Below, piece by piece: positions 1 through 5,641 of a stretch of 7,614 nucleotides of DNA. The position numbers and the translations under genes were made by a program. Numbering within the stretch: position 1 is the first letter of the stretch; every line of letters begins with the position of its first letter. Below the pieces are notes generated by a model. That model did no database searches. It was given only the letters and a program-made list of their open reading frames with translations, and was not told the origin of the DNA. Source of the DNA: a bacterium (lineage in GTDB: Bacteria; SZUA-79; Acidulodesulfobacterales; Acidulodesulfobacteraceae); assembly GCA_021813595.1 (NCBI GenBank), contig JAKAKF010000191.1, forward strand, positions 1-7,614. The letters run 5' to 3'.

Positions 1-477
1 GGAATGGGATTATCGCCTCACAGCAGTATAGGCAAAAGATACAATAATGCCAAAGGAGAGGTTTTTACGCCGTCTGCGGTAACCGGTTTTCCTAAGGGTT
101 TTAATAACGGCTTTATCTTAAAACTATATAATTCTGGAAGCGTATATAAGGGAGAGATAATTTTTGGCTTAAATACGGAACCAGATAATTGCATCTTGAA
201 AAATTTCCATTTTTTCCCCGATATGGGCTATAAAAAAGGTTATATTTCCGAATACCCTATGATAAATTATGAGTTAGACATAGCAAATATAAATAGGACG
301 GCGGATAAGAATTATTTAAGCGTATTCGATACAGGCTCTCTTGAAGAAAATTATATTTTAGATGATGTACGAAAAGAAGGCGTAGAGGTTTTTGGACTGC
401 CTGCTATGTTTAACAGAACGATGTATTGGGAGGCAAATCCATGGGGTATAGGATTTGAAGGAGACGTTAAAAAATAA
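1..477 (+). CDS. Pepsin-fold protein resembling DUF3443 (3' part only)
   Basis: The reading frame is open from the first base and ends at TAA 475-477, so only the last 158 codons are present and the real start lies upstream. An ATG at 4 is in frame but has no visible ribosome binding site. Residue numbers below count from it. Features seen are GLSP near the start, NNG at 34-36, a GEIIFGLNT block at 50-58, and FDTGS at 108-112 followed by GLPAMFNR at 131-138. The order NNG, G-x-(I/L)-FG-x-x-T, F-D-(S/T)-G-S, then GLP with an aromatic/Arg stretch is what I recall for DUF3443, a bacterial family with a pepsin-like aspartic protease fold. The D-T-G-S would be the second-lobe Asp motif. Whether it is an active protease cannot be judged without the N-terminal lobe. 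It ends 151 bases before the regulator and is separated from it by a strong promoter, so it probably belongs to the upstream transcription unit. The family call is from motif memory and is moderate at best. Confidence 0.5.
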   Translation, partial: GMGLSPHSSIGKRYNNAKGEVFTPSAVTGFPKGFNNGFILKLYNSGSVYKGEIIFGLNTEPDNCILKNFHFFPDMGYKKGYISEYPMINYELDIANINRTADKNYLSVFDTGSLEENYILDDVRKEGVEVFGLPAMFNRTMYWEANPWGIGFEGDVKK

Positions 478-511
478 CAATCCTATGTTTTTTTACGAGT
501 GCTATTTTTTC

Positions 512-541
512 TTGACAGATTATAATTGAATAAGTTATAAT
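512..541 (+). promoter_or_regulatory. Sigma-70 promoter for the TetR-family gene
   Basis: A perfect -35 box TTGACA (512-517) and a perfect -10 box TATAAT (536-541) are separated by 18 bases. This is the best consensus promoter in the window. It lies about 90 bases upstream of the regulator start, leaving an untranslated leader of roughly 80 bases. The octamer TTATAATT occurs twice around the spacer and -10 box (520-527 and 535-542) as a direct repeat. Confidence 0.75.
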
Positions 542-543
542 TT

Positions 544-569
544 AATAAAACGAGCGTTCTTTTTATTAT
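544..569 (+). promoter_or_regulatory. Candidate operator (inverted repeat at the start site)
   Basis: AACG-AG-CGTT (549-558) is a short perfect dyad flanked by imperfectly mirrored A-rich and T-rich arms (roughly 544-548 and 559-569). It sits just downstream of the -10 box, where a bound TetR-family dimer would block initiation, so autoregulation is plausible. The dyad is short and AT-rich surroundings make chance symmetry easy. I saw no second copy of the GC-containing core upstream of the rhodanese at 1279. Confidence 0.35.
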
Positions 570-628
570 AAATTAATTATATAATCTAATCGCATTTGGA
601 TTTTGCAATAATTATAGTTATTATCGGT

Positions 629-1216
629 ATGAGCGAAAAATCAAGAGACTTGACAAAAGAAAAAATATTTGAATACTGTATGAAAAGTTTTGCGGAAAGC
701 GGATACAGCAATGTCGGTATAAGAAATATTTCGGAGGGAACGGGGCTCAGCACCGGTGCAATATATTATCATTTTTCCTCTAAAGAAAAGATTGCCCAGT
801 TTTTATACGATACCGCAACAGGGCTTATTTTAGATAAAATCAGGACCGCTGTCGAAAAAACCGCTAACGACCAAGAGGCTTTAAAATCCATTATATTTAC
901 ATTATTTAAATTGACGGAGGAAGAACCGCATCTTATGAAATATGCGCTCTATGTCAAACACAAAGATTTTTTGCCCGAAGCACCGCCGATATGTTCATCT
1001 AAACCCTTTGAATACATAAAAAAATTTATAAAAGCTAAAATCAAAGAGGATGTTTTTGAGGATATGGATATGGTTATAGCGGCGTCTTTGATAATGGGGC
1101 CGATTATTCGGATAATTCAGTTAAAGATGGACGGCATCTTAAAACAGGATTTAATGAAATATACCGTTCCCTTGTTCGACGGCATTGCCAGGTCTATTTA
1201 TAAAAAGCAGGTTTAA
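629..1216 (+). CDS. TetR/AcrR-family transcriptional regulator
   Basis: This encodes 195 residues, the usual length for one-domain TetR-family repressors. Residues about 8-55 form the DNA-binding domain: TKEKIFEYCMKSFAESGY, then the helix-turn-helix IRNISEGTGLSTGAIYYHF, then SSKEKIAQFLY, all typical TetR_N features. The remaining part is helical and would hold the ligand pocket and dimer interface. The inducer cannot be predicted. I chose ATG 629 over an in-frame TTG at 596, because the extra 11 residues (DFAIIIVII-like) are hydrophobic and not part of the family. Neither start has a good ribosome binding site. The gene has its own strong promoter with a possible operator. The next gene starts 62 bases downstream on the same strand, so the sulfur cassette is a reasonable target, but that is inference from position. 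Confidence 0.9.
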   Translation: MSEKSRDLTKEKIFEYCMKSFAESGYSNVGIRNISEGTGLSTGAIYYHFSSKEKIAQFLYDTATGLILDKIRTAVEKTANDQEALKSIIFTLFKLTEEEPHLMKYALYVKHKDFLPEAPPICSSKPFEYIKKFIKAKIKEDVFEDMDMVIAASLIMGPIIRIIQLKMDGILKQDLMKYTVPLFDGIARSIYKKQV

Positions 1217-1223
1217 AAGCTTA

Positions 1224-1252
1224 TTGTTACCGTTATAAATTATAATTAAATT
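1224..1252 (+). promoter_or_regulatory. Weak candidate promoter before the sulfur cassette
   Basis: TTGTTA (1224-1229) and TAAATT (1247-1252) are separated by 17 bases, each matching four of six consensus positions. A perfect TATAAT also occurs at 1241-1246 but has no matching -35 at the right distance. The whole 62-base gap is AT-rich, so this is weak. Read-through from the TetR promoter at 512-541 is an alternative, since no terminator is visible between the regulator and the rhodanese. Confidence 0.25.
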
Positions 1253-1278
1253 ATTATTAACTAAAAAGGGGTATTATT

Positions 1279-1821
1279 ATGAAAAAGATTGTTTTGCTGC
1301 CTTTATTCTTATTTATCTTTTTATTGCTATTTGCAAGTACTTCTTACGCCGGAAGCATTAATCGGGAAATGGCAAAAAAAGCTTACAACGCTTTAAATCC
1401 GCATCATCTCGGCGTTAATGTCGCAGGAAAAGGTATGAACCCTGCCATGGGCAAGGTTGGAGTGCCGCAGATACTTGCTTCTGCTCTTTATAAAGAATTC
1501 ATAGTCGAACACAATCCGAAACACTATTTTATTATGGATGTAAGGGAACCCGTTGCGTTCGTAAAAATGGGCCACATACCCGGCGCTCATAATATTCCGT
1601 TGCAGGTAGTTTTTGCTCCAAAGTATTTAAAAATGCTCCCAAAACATCGTACGATAATATCTATTTGCTACGTCGGACAGTGGGAATCTATGGCGGCATC
1701 CATATTATTGTCAATGGGATATCATGTTAAGATACTAAGATTCGGCATGTCTTCGTGGAATAAAAATACCTACGTGCTTGTCCATCAGAAAGCGGTCAAA
1801 AATTATCCGCTGGTTCATTAA
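1279..1821 (+). CDS. Exported single-domain rhodanese (copy A)
   Basis: This is a 180-residue protein with a Sec signal peptide: Lys at 2-3, a hydrophobic core at about 4-19, and a likely cleavage site SYA|G after residue 24. A distinctive segment follows (MAKKAYNALNPHHLGV, 31-46; VGVPQILASALYKEF, 60-74). Then comes the rhodanese domain: DVREP (87-91), GHIPGAHNIP (98-107), and the active loop with Cys130 in CYVGQWES (130-137). Rhodaneses carry sulfane sulfur as a persulfide on this Cys, and Cys130 is the only Cys here. The loop differs from the common CxxGxR type by having Trp-Glu before Ser, so substrate preference may differ. The probable location is the periplasm. The ribosome binding site is a GGGG run at 1267-1270. 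It starts the cassette and has a close paralog at 5652. The fold is clear. The sulfur donor and acceptor are unknown, though the neighbours suggest delivery toward the YeeE/TusA relay. Confidence 0.9.
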   Translation: MKKIVLLPLFLFIFLLLFASTSYAGSINREMAKKAYNALNPHHLGVNVAGKGMNPAMGKVGVPQILASALYKEFIVEHNPKHYFIMDVREPVAFVKMGHIPGAHNIPLQVVFAPKYLKMLPKHRTIISICYVGQWESMAASILLSMGYHVKILRFGMSSWNKNTYVLVHQKAVKNYPLVH

Positions 1822-1850
1822 TATCCAATTAAAATAGGAATAAGCGCCTA

Positions 1851-2864
1851 ATGAAACTCAAAAAATATTTACCGGTTTTAATGGAAAAGAATTGGCAATT
1901 TTCATTGTTTTTACTTTTATCGTTAATCTTTTTAATCGATGCCGGAAATATTTATAATAATGCAAATGCGGCAACCGTGTCGAATTTTAAGGTCGGAAGG
2001 ACGCCTTATGGACTTGCGGTCAGCAAAAAAGATAATGTCTATGTCGCTATAAGCGGTTTTATTAATGTGGTCGAGCTTGACCAAAAAGGTAAATTAATTA
2101 AAAATATCATAACCGATTGGGCGCCTTCGGGGATTGCAGTCAATAAAGCAGGTTATATTTATGTATCGACAGGCATAGGAAATGTGGTAAAACTTAATAA
2201 AAAAGGGCAAATAGTTAAAAAGGTAAAAGTTGGAGTTACTCCGGCAGGAATCGCCATTGGACCCGATGGGGATATTTATGTAGCATCGATGCATTCTAGG
2301 ACAGTTACTAAATTAAACCCCGCCCTTAAGGTTTTAAAGGTTTTTTATGCGGGCATTGCGCCTTATGTCGTCGCTTTAGGGCAAAACGGCGATATATATG
2401 TTACGAACTTCCTAAATAAAGGCACAGTCACCGTCTTAAACAGAAGCGGAAAGATAATAAAAGTATTTAATGCGCAGAGAAAACCGGAAGGCATTGCCGT
2501 AGGTCCCGCCGGCAATATATATGTTACGAATGGGTTAAGCGACAGCGTTTTAAAATTTGACGCAAACGGAAAAATTTTAAAAAAATTTCACGTAAAAGGC
2601 GCGCCTTACGGAATTGCTCTAAGCACTACCGGAAGTATGTTCGTTGCCTGCATATATGCCGATAAAGTCGTGAAATTAAGCCGCGCCGGAAAATTCTTAA
2701 AAGCTTACAGGACAGGAATAAACCCGAATTTCATAGCGATAGACAATAGAGGCAATGTCTGGACGGCAAATAGCGGGGATGGAACGGTAACTAAAATTGG
2801 CGGTGCAACTAAGGGAAAAGAGTTTTTTCCATATAATGGACCTGTTTGGCAGGGTAGTTTTTAA
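1851..2864 (+). CDS. Exported seven-bladed NHL/YVTN-type beta-propeller
   Basis: This 337-residue protein has an N-terminal hydrophobic segment at about 17-30 and a probable cleavage site ANA|A after residue 40, so it should be exported, or anchored if uncleaved. Residues 49 to about 317 contain seven repeats of about 40 residues starting near 49, 89, 128, 168, 209, 249 and 289. Each follows the pattern G-x-x-P-x-G-I-A-(V/I), then a Gly turn, then (I/V)-Y-V-(A/T), then V-x-K-L-(N/D) and G-K-x-(L/I)-K. Seven repeats make a complete propeller of the NHL or YncE/YVTN type. Such propellers usually bind proteins or ligands and often lack recognisable catalytic residues; none is visible here. The ribosome binding site AGGAA (1836-1840) lies 10 bases before the ATG. 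Met11 is an in-frame alternative start. It lies 29 bases after rhodanese A and is probably co-transcribed. A role as scaffold or partner of the exported rhodaneses is inference. Confidence 0.85.
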   Translation: MKLKKYLPVLMEKNWQFSLFLLLSLIFLIDAGNIYNNANAATVSNFKVGRTPYGLAVSKKDNVYVAISGFINVVELDQKGKLIKNIITDWAPSGIAVNKAGYIYVSTGIGNVVKLNKKGQIVKKVKVGVTPAGIAIGPDGDIYVASMHSRTVTKLNPALKVLKVFYAGIAPYVVALGQNGDIYVTNFLNKGTVTVLNRSGKIIKVFNAQRKPEGIAVGPAGNIYVTNGLSDSVLKFDANGKILKKFHVKGAPYGIALSTTGSMFVACIYADKVVKLSRAGKFLKAYRTGINPNFIAIDNRGNVWTANSGDGTVTKIGGATKGKEFFPYNGPVWQGSF

Positions 2865-2904
2865 TTTTTAATTTAATATAAATATTTAAAACGGAGGGAT
2901 TTAA

Positions 2905-3165
2905 ATGGCTGAAGACAAAAATTTAGGGGAAGTTAAGCCGGATGAAAAGCTTGACGTAACGGGGGAGACATGCCCCATTCCGGAAACTATGGCGCATAAA
3001 AGGCTTAAAAAGATGTCGGTAGGACAGGTTCTGGAGGTTTATACCGACCATGCGGCGGCGGTAGAAAATTCTTTCCCGTCTATGCTCAATAAATTGAACT
3101 ACCCTTATTGCGTTACAAAAATAGCGCCTGGGGAGTTTATCATTAAAATTAAGAAAACAAGCTGA
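2905..3165 (+). CDS. tusA: TusA-family sulfur carrier protein
   Basis: An 86-residue cytoplasmic protein, about the usual TusA length. The family signature is DVTGETCPIPE, with the persulfide-carrying Cys23 in a C-P-x-P motif (23-26). A helix follows (ETMAHKRLKKM), then VGQVLEVYTDHAAAVEN (39-55) and a C-terminal strand (GEFIIKIKK). TusA proteins accept sulfane sulfur on this Cys and pass it to DsrE/TusD-type partners or to biosynthetic or oxidative enzymes. A second Cys near residue 69 (YPYCVTK) is not part of the known motif. A strong ribosome binding site, GGAGG (2893-2897), precedes the start. The gene stands immediately before a YeeE/YedE transporter, a pairing seen elsewhere (E. coli YeeE with the TusA-like YeeD), so it is likely the cytoplasmic acceptor of the imported sulfur species. 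The symbol reflects the family; orthology to E. coli tusA, which acts in tRNA thiolation, is not implied. Confidence 0.88.
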   Translation: MAEDKNLGEVKPDEKLDVTGETCPIPETMAHKRLKKMSVGQVLEVYTDHAAAVENSFPSMLNKLNYPYCVTKIAPGEFIIKIKKTS

Positions 3166-3184
3166 AAATGCAGCTTTGATTTTT
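3159..3184 (+). terminator. Small hairpin at the tusA stop codon, possible attenuator
   Basis: AAGCTG (3159-3164) and CAGCTT (3171-3176) form a perfect 6-bp stem with a six-base loop. The tusA stop codon overlaps the left arm. TGATTTTT follows, so the T run starts a few bases late. The stem is short. It may lower read-through into the transporter gene or protect the upstream message, or it may be chance. Confidence 0.25.
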
Positions 3185-3224
3185 AAAATTTAATTTAAAA
3201 TAATTTATAAGGAGAAACCAATTT

Positions 3225-4403
3225 ATGAATCCCTATTTTATCGAATACTCTATAATAGGAATTGCGGGGTTGATTTTCGGAGTGGCGCTGGAACGCGGCA
3301 GAATGTGTTTCGTCCTCGCTACTAATAATATTTTTACTGCCGGCGATACCAAGATATTGGAAGGTATTTTGTGGGCGTTCGGGATATCGGTTCTTGCTTT
3401 CGGCATCGTAGAATCTCTTGGGATAATTCCCGTGCATGCCGCAATTCAAGGTGTTTTTCCTATGGGTTGGTATGACCTTGTAGGTGCTCTTTTATTCGGA
3501 TTCGGCATAGGAATTTGCGGCGCCTGTATGAGCGGATTAATATTCAGGGCTGCTTCGGGGTTTACGCAAAACTGGATGCAATTATTCGGAATACTTGCCG
3601 GAACTATATTTTTTGCCTTTATAATCTTTCCGATGACCAATTTTCTTTACTGGATTTTACATACTATCCCGTGGCTTAGCATAAAACCGGGCATTTCGGA
3701 TTATATTCCGCATGAATGGTTTGGCGATGCGGCATGGGGACCCTTTGTCGTTGCTTTAATATTCGGCGGGTTTTTCCTTATCTTAGGGTTATATTTAACG
3801 AAGAGGAGGTTTAAAAAAATCAGCAATGAGCGCGGCGAAAATTATAAAGAGCCTATTATAACATGGAATATGCTGAAATTTAAAGAACCTTATTCTCCGA
3901 GGCTTGGCGGATTATTGTTTGCGGTTGTTGCGATAATAGTTTTGTTTGCCTCTTATTATACCGTCCATAAGGCGGCGTATTTGGGAGTAACGACTCCTTA
4001 CGGCAGTTTTGACACTTATATTTTGGCCCCGTTTATAAATTTATACAATGTGGTGGGACCTTATAAAGCTTCATTTTTACCAAAAATATCGTCCAATTGG
4101 TTTCAAATCGTTCCGGTTGCAATACCTATGACATTTCTTGTGATATGCACATTTGCGGGAGCTACTATTACCGCCATATTAGGCGGTGAATTCAAATGGA
4201 GGGTTCCAAGAAGAAAAATGATGTTTGTTCAAAATTTTGCCGGAGGAATTCTTACAGGAGTAGGCGCAAGAATTGCATTAGGCTGTAACATAGGAACTTT
4301 ATGGTCGGGGTTTCTAATGTTTTCATGGGCGGGAGTTTTATTTTTGCCTACGCTTGTGCTGGGGATGTATCTTGCTCTTAAGTTTCAGGAGCTTGTGTGG
4401 TAA
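3225..4403 (+). CDS. YeeE/YedE-family sulfur transporter
   Basis: A 392-residue polytopic inner-membrane protein with about nine to ten hydrophobic segments, matching the YeeE/YedE (PF04143) family. The structurally studied YeeE of Spirochaeta thermophila takes up thiosulfate, passing it along conserved cysteines. Equivalent motifs here are ERGRMCF (Cys28), GFGIGICGACMSGL (Cys98 and Cys101) and GARIALGCNIGTLWSG (Cys354). Cys308 lies in another membrane segment (FLVICTF). The two halves show the family's internal pseudo-repeat, with a G-x-G-A/C-rich loop in each. A basic cytosolic-type linker (TKRRFKKISNERGENYKEP, 192-210) joins the halves. The ribosome binding site AAGGAG (3209-3214) supports the ATG at 3225. 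It follows tusA by 59 bases, which fits import of thiosulfate or a related species to TusA. The family assignment is strong. The substrate is inferred from relatives. Confidence 0.88.
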   Translation: MNPYFIEYSIIGIAGLIFGVALERGRMCFVLATNNIFTAGDTKILEGILWAFGISVLAFGIVESLGIIPVHAAIQGVFPMGWYDLVGALLFGFGIGICGACMSGLIFRAASGFTQNWMQLFGILAGTIFFAFIIFPMTNFLYWILHTIPWLSIKPGISDYIPHEWFGDAAWGPFVVALIFGGFFLILGLYLTKRRFKKISNERGENYKEPIITWNMLKFKEPYSPRLGGLLFAVVAIIVLFASYYTVHKAAYLGVTTPYGSFDTYILAPFINLYNVVGPYKASFLPKISSNWFQIVPVAIPMTFLVICTFAGATITAILGGEFKWRVPRRKMMFVQNFAGGILTGVGARIALGCNIGTLWSGFLMFSWAGVLFLPTLVLGMYLALKFQELVW

Positions 4404-4447
4404 ATATAATAAATTTATTTTACTAAATTATGGAGGTTTAACCGAAA

Positions 4448-4735
4448 ATGGCTAAGAAGAAGAATCATAACTGGTGCGGAATTTCATTTATAGCCGCATA
4501 CGGATTATTTACTATATATGCTTCGTCTATTTTGAGTTATTTAAATAACGGCAAAGAAATAGGAAAATTATCCGGTACGGCTATCAGCGGAATAAAACAA
4601 AGCTTTATATTATTCGGCTTCATTTTCATCGGGATTGCAATAGTGCTGTTCTTAAGGGAGTATATATTTAAATCCGGCATTAAAGAAGCCGGAGACACGG
4701 AAAGCGGGGTGGCTCCGCATTATTTTAAGAAGTAA
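4448..4735 (+). CDS. Small two-helix membrane protein, function unknown
   Basis: I do not recognise this 95-residue protein. It starts with a basic stretch (AKKKNHNWCG), then a hydrophobic helix at about 11-30 (GISFIAAYGLFTIYASSILS). A polar loop follows (YLNNGKEIGKLSG), then a second helix at about 51-68 (QSFILFGFIFIGIAIVLFLR) and a hydrophilic tail of about 25 residues. By the positive-inside rule, a hairpin with both ends in the cytoplasm is likely. A single Cys (Cys10) sits at the membrane edge just before helix 1. GGAGG (4432-4436) lies 11 bases before the start. It lies 44 bases after the YeeE/YedE gene and 47 before a DsrE-like gene, so it is most likely an accessory subunit of the transporter or a membrane dock for the sulfur carriers. 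That role is inferred from position only. Confidence 0.8.
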   Translation: MAKKKNHNWCGISFIAAYGLFTIYASSILSYLNNGKEIGKLSGTAISGIKQSFILFGFIFIGIAIVLFLREYIFKSGIKEAGDTESGVAPHYFKK

Positions 4736-4782
4736 CGATGTCCAATAAATATTAATAATGGTAATATCGAGGAGACTGAACG

Positions 4783-5088
4783 ATGAAACTTGCACTGTTA
4801 ATAACCACGGATAAATATAAAAATCATGTGGAAAATATCCTGAGTTCGGCAGAACGATTAGGCTATGGAATAAAATGCTTTATGATGGACGACGGCGTTA
4901 ACCTGCTAAACGACGCAGACTATATTTACAAATTAAAAGAAGCAAATGCCCATGTTTCGTTATGCGAATATTCATGCAGCATAAGAAACATAAATGACAA
5001 GGTGGAGGGTTTTGAGTATGCCTCTCAATATGAAAATGCAACCATCATGAACGAATTAAAAGCCGAAGACAGGCTGCTGGTGTTTTGA
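4783..5088 (+). CDS. DsrE/TusD-like sulfur relay protein
   Basis: A 101-residue cytoplasmic protein with the DsrE-type Rossmann-like layout. It has an N-terminal strand (KLALLITTD, 2-10), a helix, a second strand leading to CFMMDDGVNLL (32-42), then ANAHVSLCEYSC (54-65) and a short C-terminal strand (DRLLVF). The block F-M-x-D-D-G-V followed about 20 residues later by a strand ending in Cys is the DsrE/TusD hallmark. The catalytic Cys of that family corresponds to Cys61 or Cys65. DsrE-like proteins accept persulfide sulfur from, or donate it to, TusA. It is somewhat shorter than DsrE/TusD of about 120-130 residues. GAGGAG (4769-4774) precedes the start. It is the first of three consecutive small genes of this fold superfamily, in the same order as dsrE, dsrF, dsrH. 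Symbols are withheld because similarity to true DsrE is distant. Confidence 0.75.
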   Translation: MKLALLITTDKYKNHVENILSSAERLGYGIKCFMMDDGVNLLNDADYIYKLKEANAHVSLCEYSCSIRNINDKVEGFEYASQYENATIMNELKAEDRLLVF

Positions 5089-5092
5089 TTAT

Positions 5093-5109
5093 AACTGATT
5101 GCGTCAGTT
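5093..5109 (+). other. Short intergenic hairpin
   Basis: AACTGA (5093-5098) and TCAGTT (5104-5109) form a perfect 6-bp stem around a five-base loop, just after the DsrE-like stop codon. There is no T run after it, so it is not a convincing terminator. It may be a message-processing or stability element, or chance. Confidence 0.3.
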
Positions 5110-5146
5110 TAATTTATTTATAATTTAAAATGGGGTATAATTAGAC

Positions 5147-5419
5147 ATGGTTAAAAAAATTGCCGTCCTTGTCCGCGACAGGCAGGCAGAAGCTCTTAGA
5201 ATGTCAGGTGGCTTGACATTGCTTGACGACGAGGTTAATGTTTATGTTCTCGACAGGAAACTTGAAAGCAATAAGGTTATAGATAAGCATCTCGACATGG
5301 TTCGGAATATGCTTGAGATACCGATGTTTACAAACTGCAAAGATAATCCGTACGATTATTTAACAGACGAGGATTTAGCTAATAAATTGCTTGATTATGA
5401 TATTGTAATACCTTATTAA
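5147..5419 (+). CDS. DsrF/TusC-like small protein of the DsrE fold superfamily
   Basis: A 90-residue protein with an N-terminal strand (KKIAVLVRD, 3-11) and a helix containing RQAEALRMSGGLTLLD (12-27). A strand follows (EVNVYVLDRKLE), then a helix, and a final strand (YDIVIPY) at the very C-terminus. The order of elements matches the DsrE/F/H superfamily, but the sequence is divergent. The only Cys is Cys64 in FTNCKDNPYD. It lies just after the third helix, where these folds often place functional residues, but equivalence to a catalytic Cys is not established. DsrF/TusC subunits of known heterohexamers are often not the sulfur-carrying subunit. The start is supported by a GGGG (5131-5135 region) before ATG 5147. 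Its placement between a DsrE-like and a DsrH-like gene is the main argument for calling it the F/C subunit. Confidence 0.65.
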   Translation: MVKKIAVLVRDRQAEALRMSGGLTLLDDEVNVYVLDRKLESNKVIDKHLDMVRNMLEIPMFTNCKDNPYDYLTDEDLANKLLDYDIVIPY

Positions 5420-5441
5420 ATTTTTTGGAGACTTTTAAAAC

Positions 5442-5615
5442 ATGAAAATACTTCATATCCTCAAAAGAGAACCGTCGGAGACGGAAAGAACAATTATTGA
5501 TATTCATTCTAAATCAAATGAAATTACGGTTTTTAAGCTTTATTCAGACGATGCTTTCAGTTACGATGATTTGTTGAAAAAGGTTGCCGAGCATGATAAG
5601 GTATTTTGCTGGTAA
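5442..5615 (+). CDS. Very short DsrH/TusB-like protein (57 aa)
   Basis: ATG 5442 to TAA 5613-5615 encodes 57 residues, below common gene-calling cutoffs. The start MKILHILKREPSE resembles the opening of TusB/DsrH proteins (M-L-H-x-L-x-R-S-P). Near the middle, NEITVFKLYSDDAF looks like the second strand with its following acidic turn. The end, VAEHDKVFCW, matches the habit of TusB/DsrH proteins of finishing with a strand and a final Trp after K-H. It is much shorter than the usual 90-100 residues, as if the central helices were deleted, yet both ends are intact. The sulfur-binding Cys known near position 20 of DsrH is absent (Asp20 here); the only Cys is the penultimate residue, Cys56. TTGGAG (5425-5430) lies 11 bases before the start, and the gap to the DsrF-like gene is only 22 bases. 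A coding function is well supported by start, ribosome site and spacing. The family call is moderate. Confidence 0.7.
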   Translation: MKILHILKREPSETERTIIDIHSKSNEITVFKLYSDDAFSYDDLLKKVAEHDKVFCW

Positions 5616-5641
5616 TAATAAAAAAAATTAATTTAAAAAAT

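Noticed and set aside
596..628. TTG start extending the TetR-family protein by 11 residues
   Set aside because: The added residues are hydrophobic and precede a normal TetR N-terminus (MSEKSRDLTKEKIF); no ribosome site supports the TTG.
1393..1590. Minus-strand open frame opposite rhodanese A, with a similar one at 5685-5909 opposite rhodanese B
   Set aside because: They lie opposite the same conserved segment of two paralogs, so their resemblance follows from the plus-strand coding. No ribosome site, and the plus-strand reading has clear domains.
3195..3449. Minus-strand open frame opposite the start of the YeeE/YedE gene
   Set aside because: Its product has no recognisable features, while the plus strand encodes conserved family motifs.
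3804..3861. Internal AGGAGG followed by an ATG inside the YeeE/YedE gene
   Set aside because: The ATG is out of frame, 16 bases away, and opens only an 11-codon frame. The AGGAGG simply encodes Arg-Arg of the basic linker.
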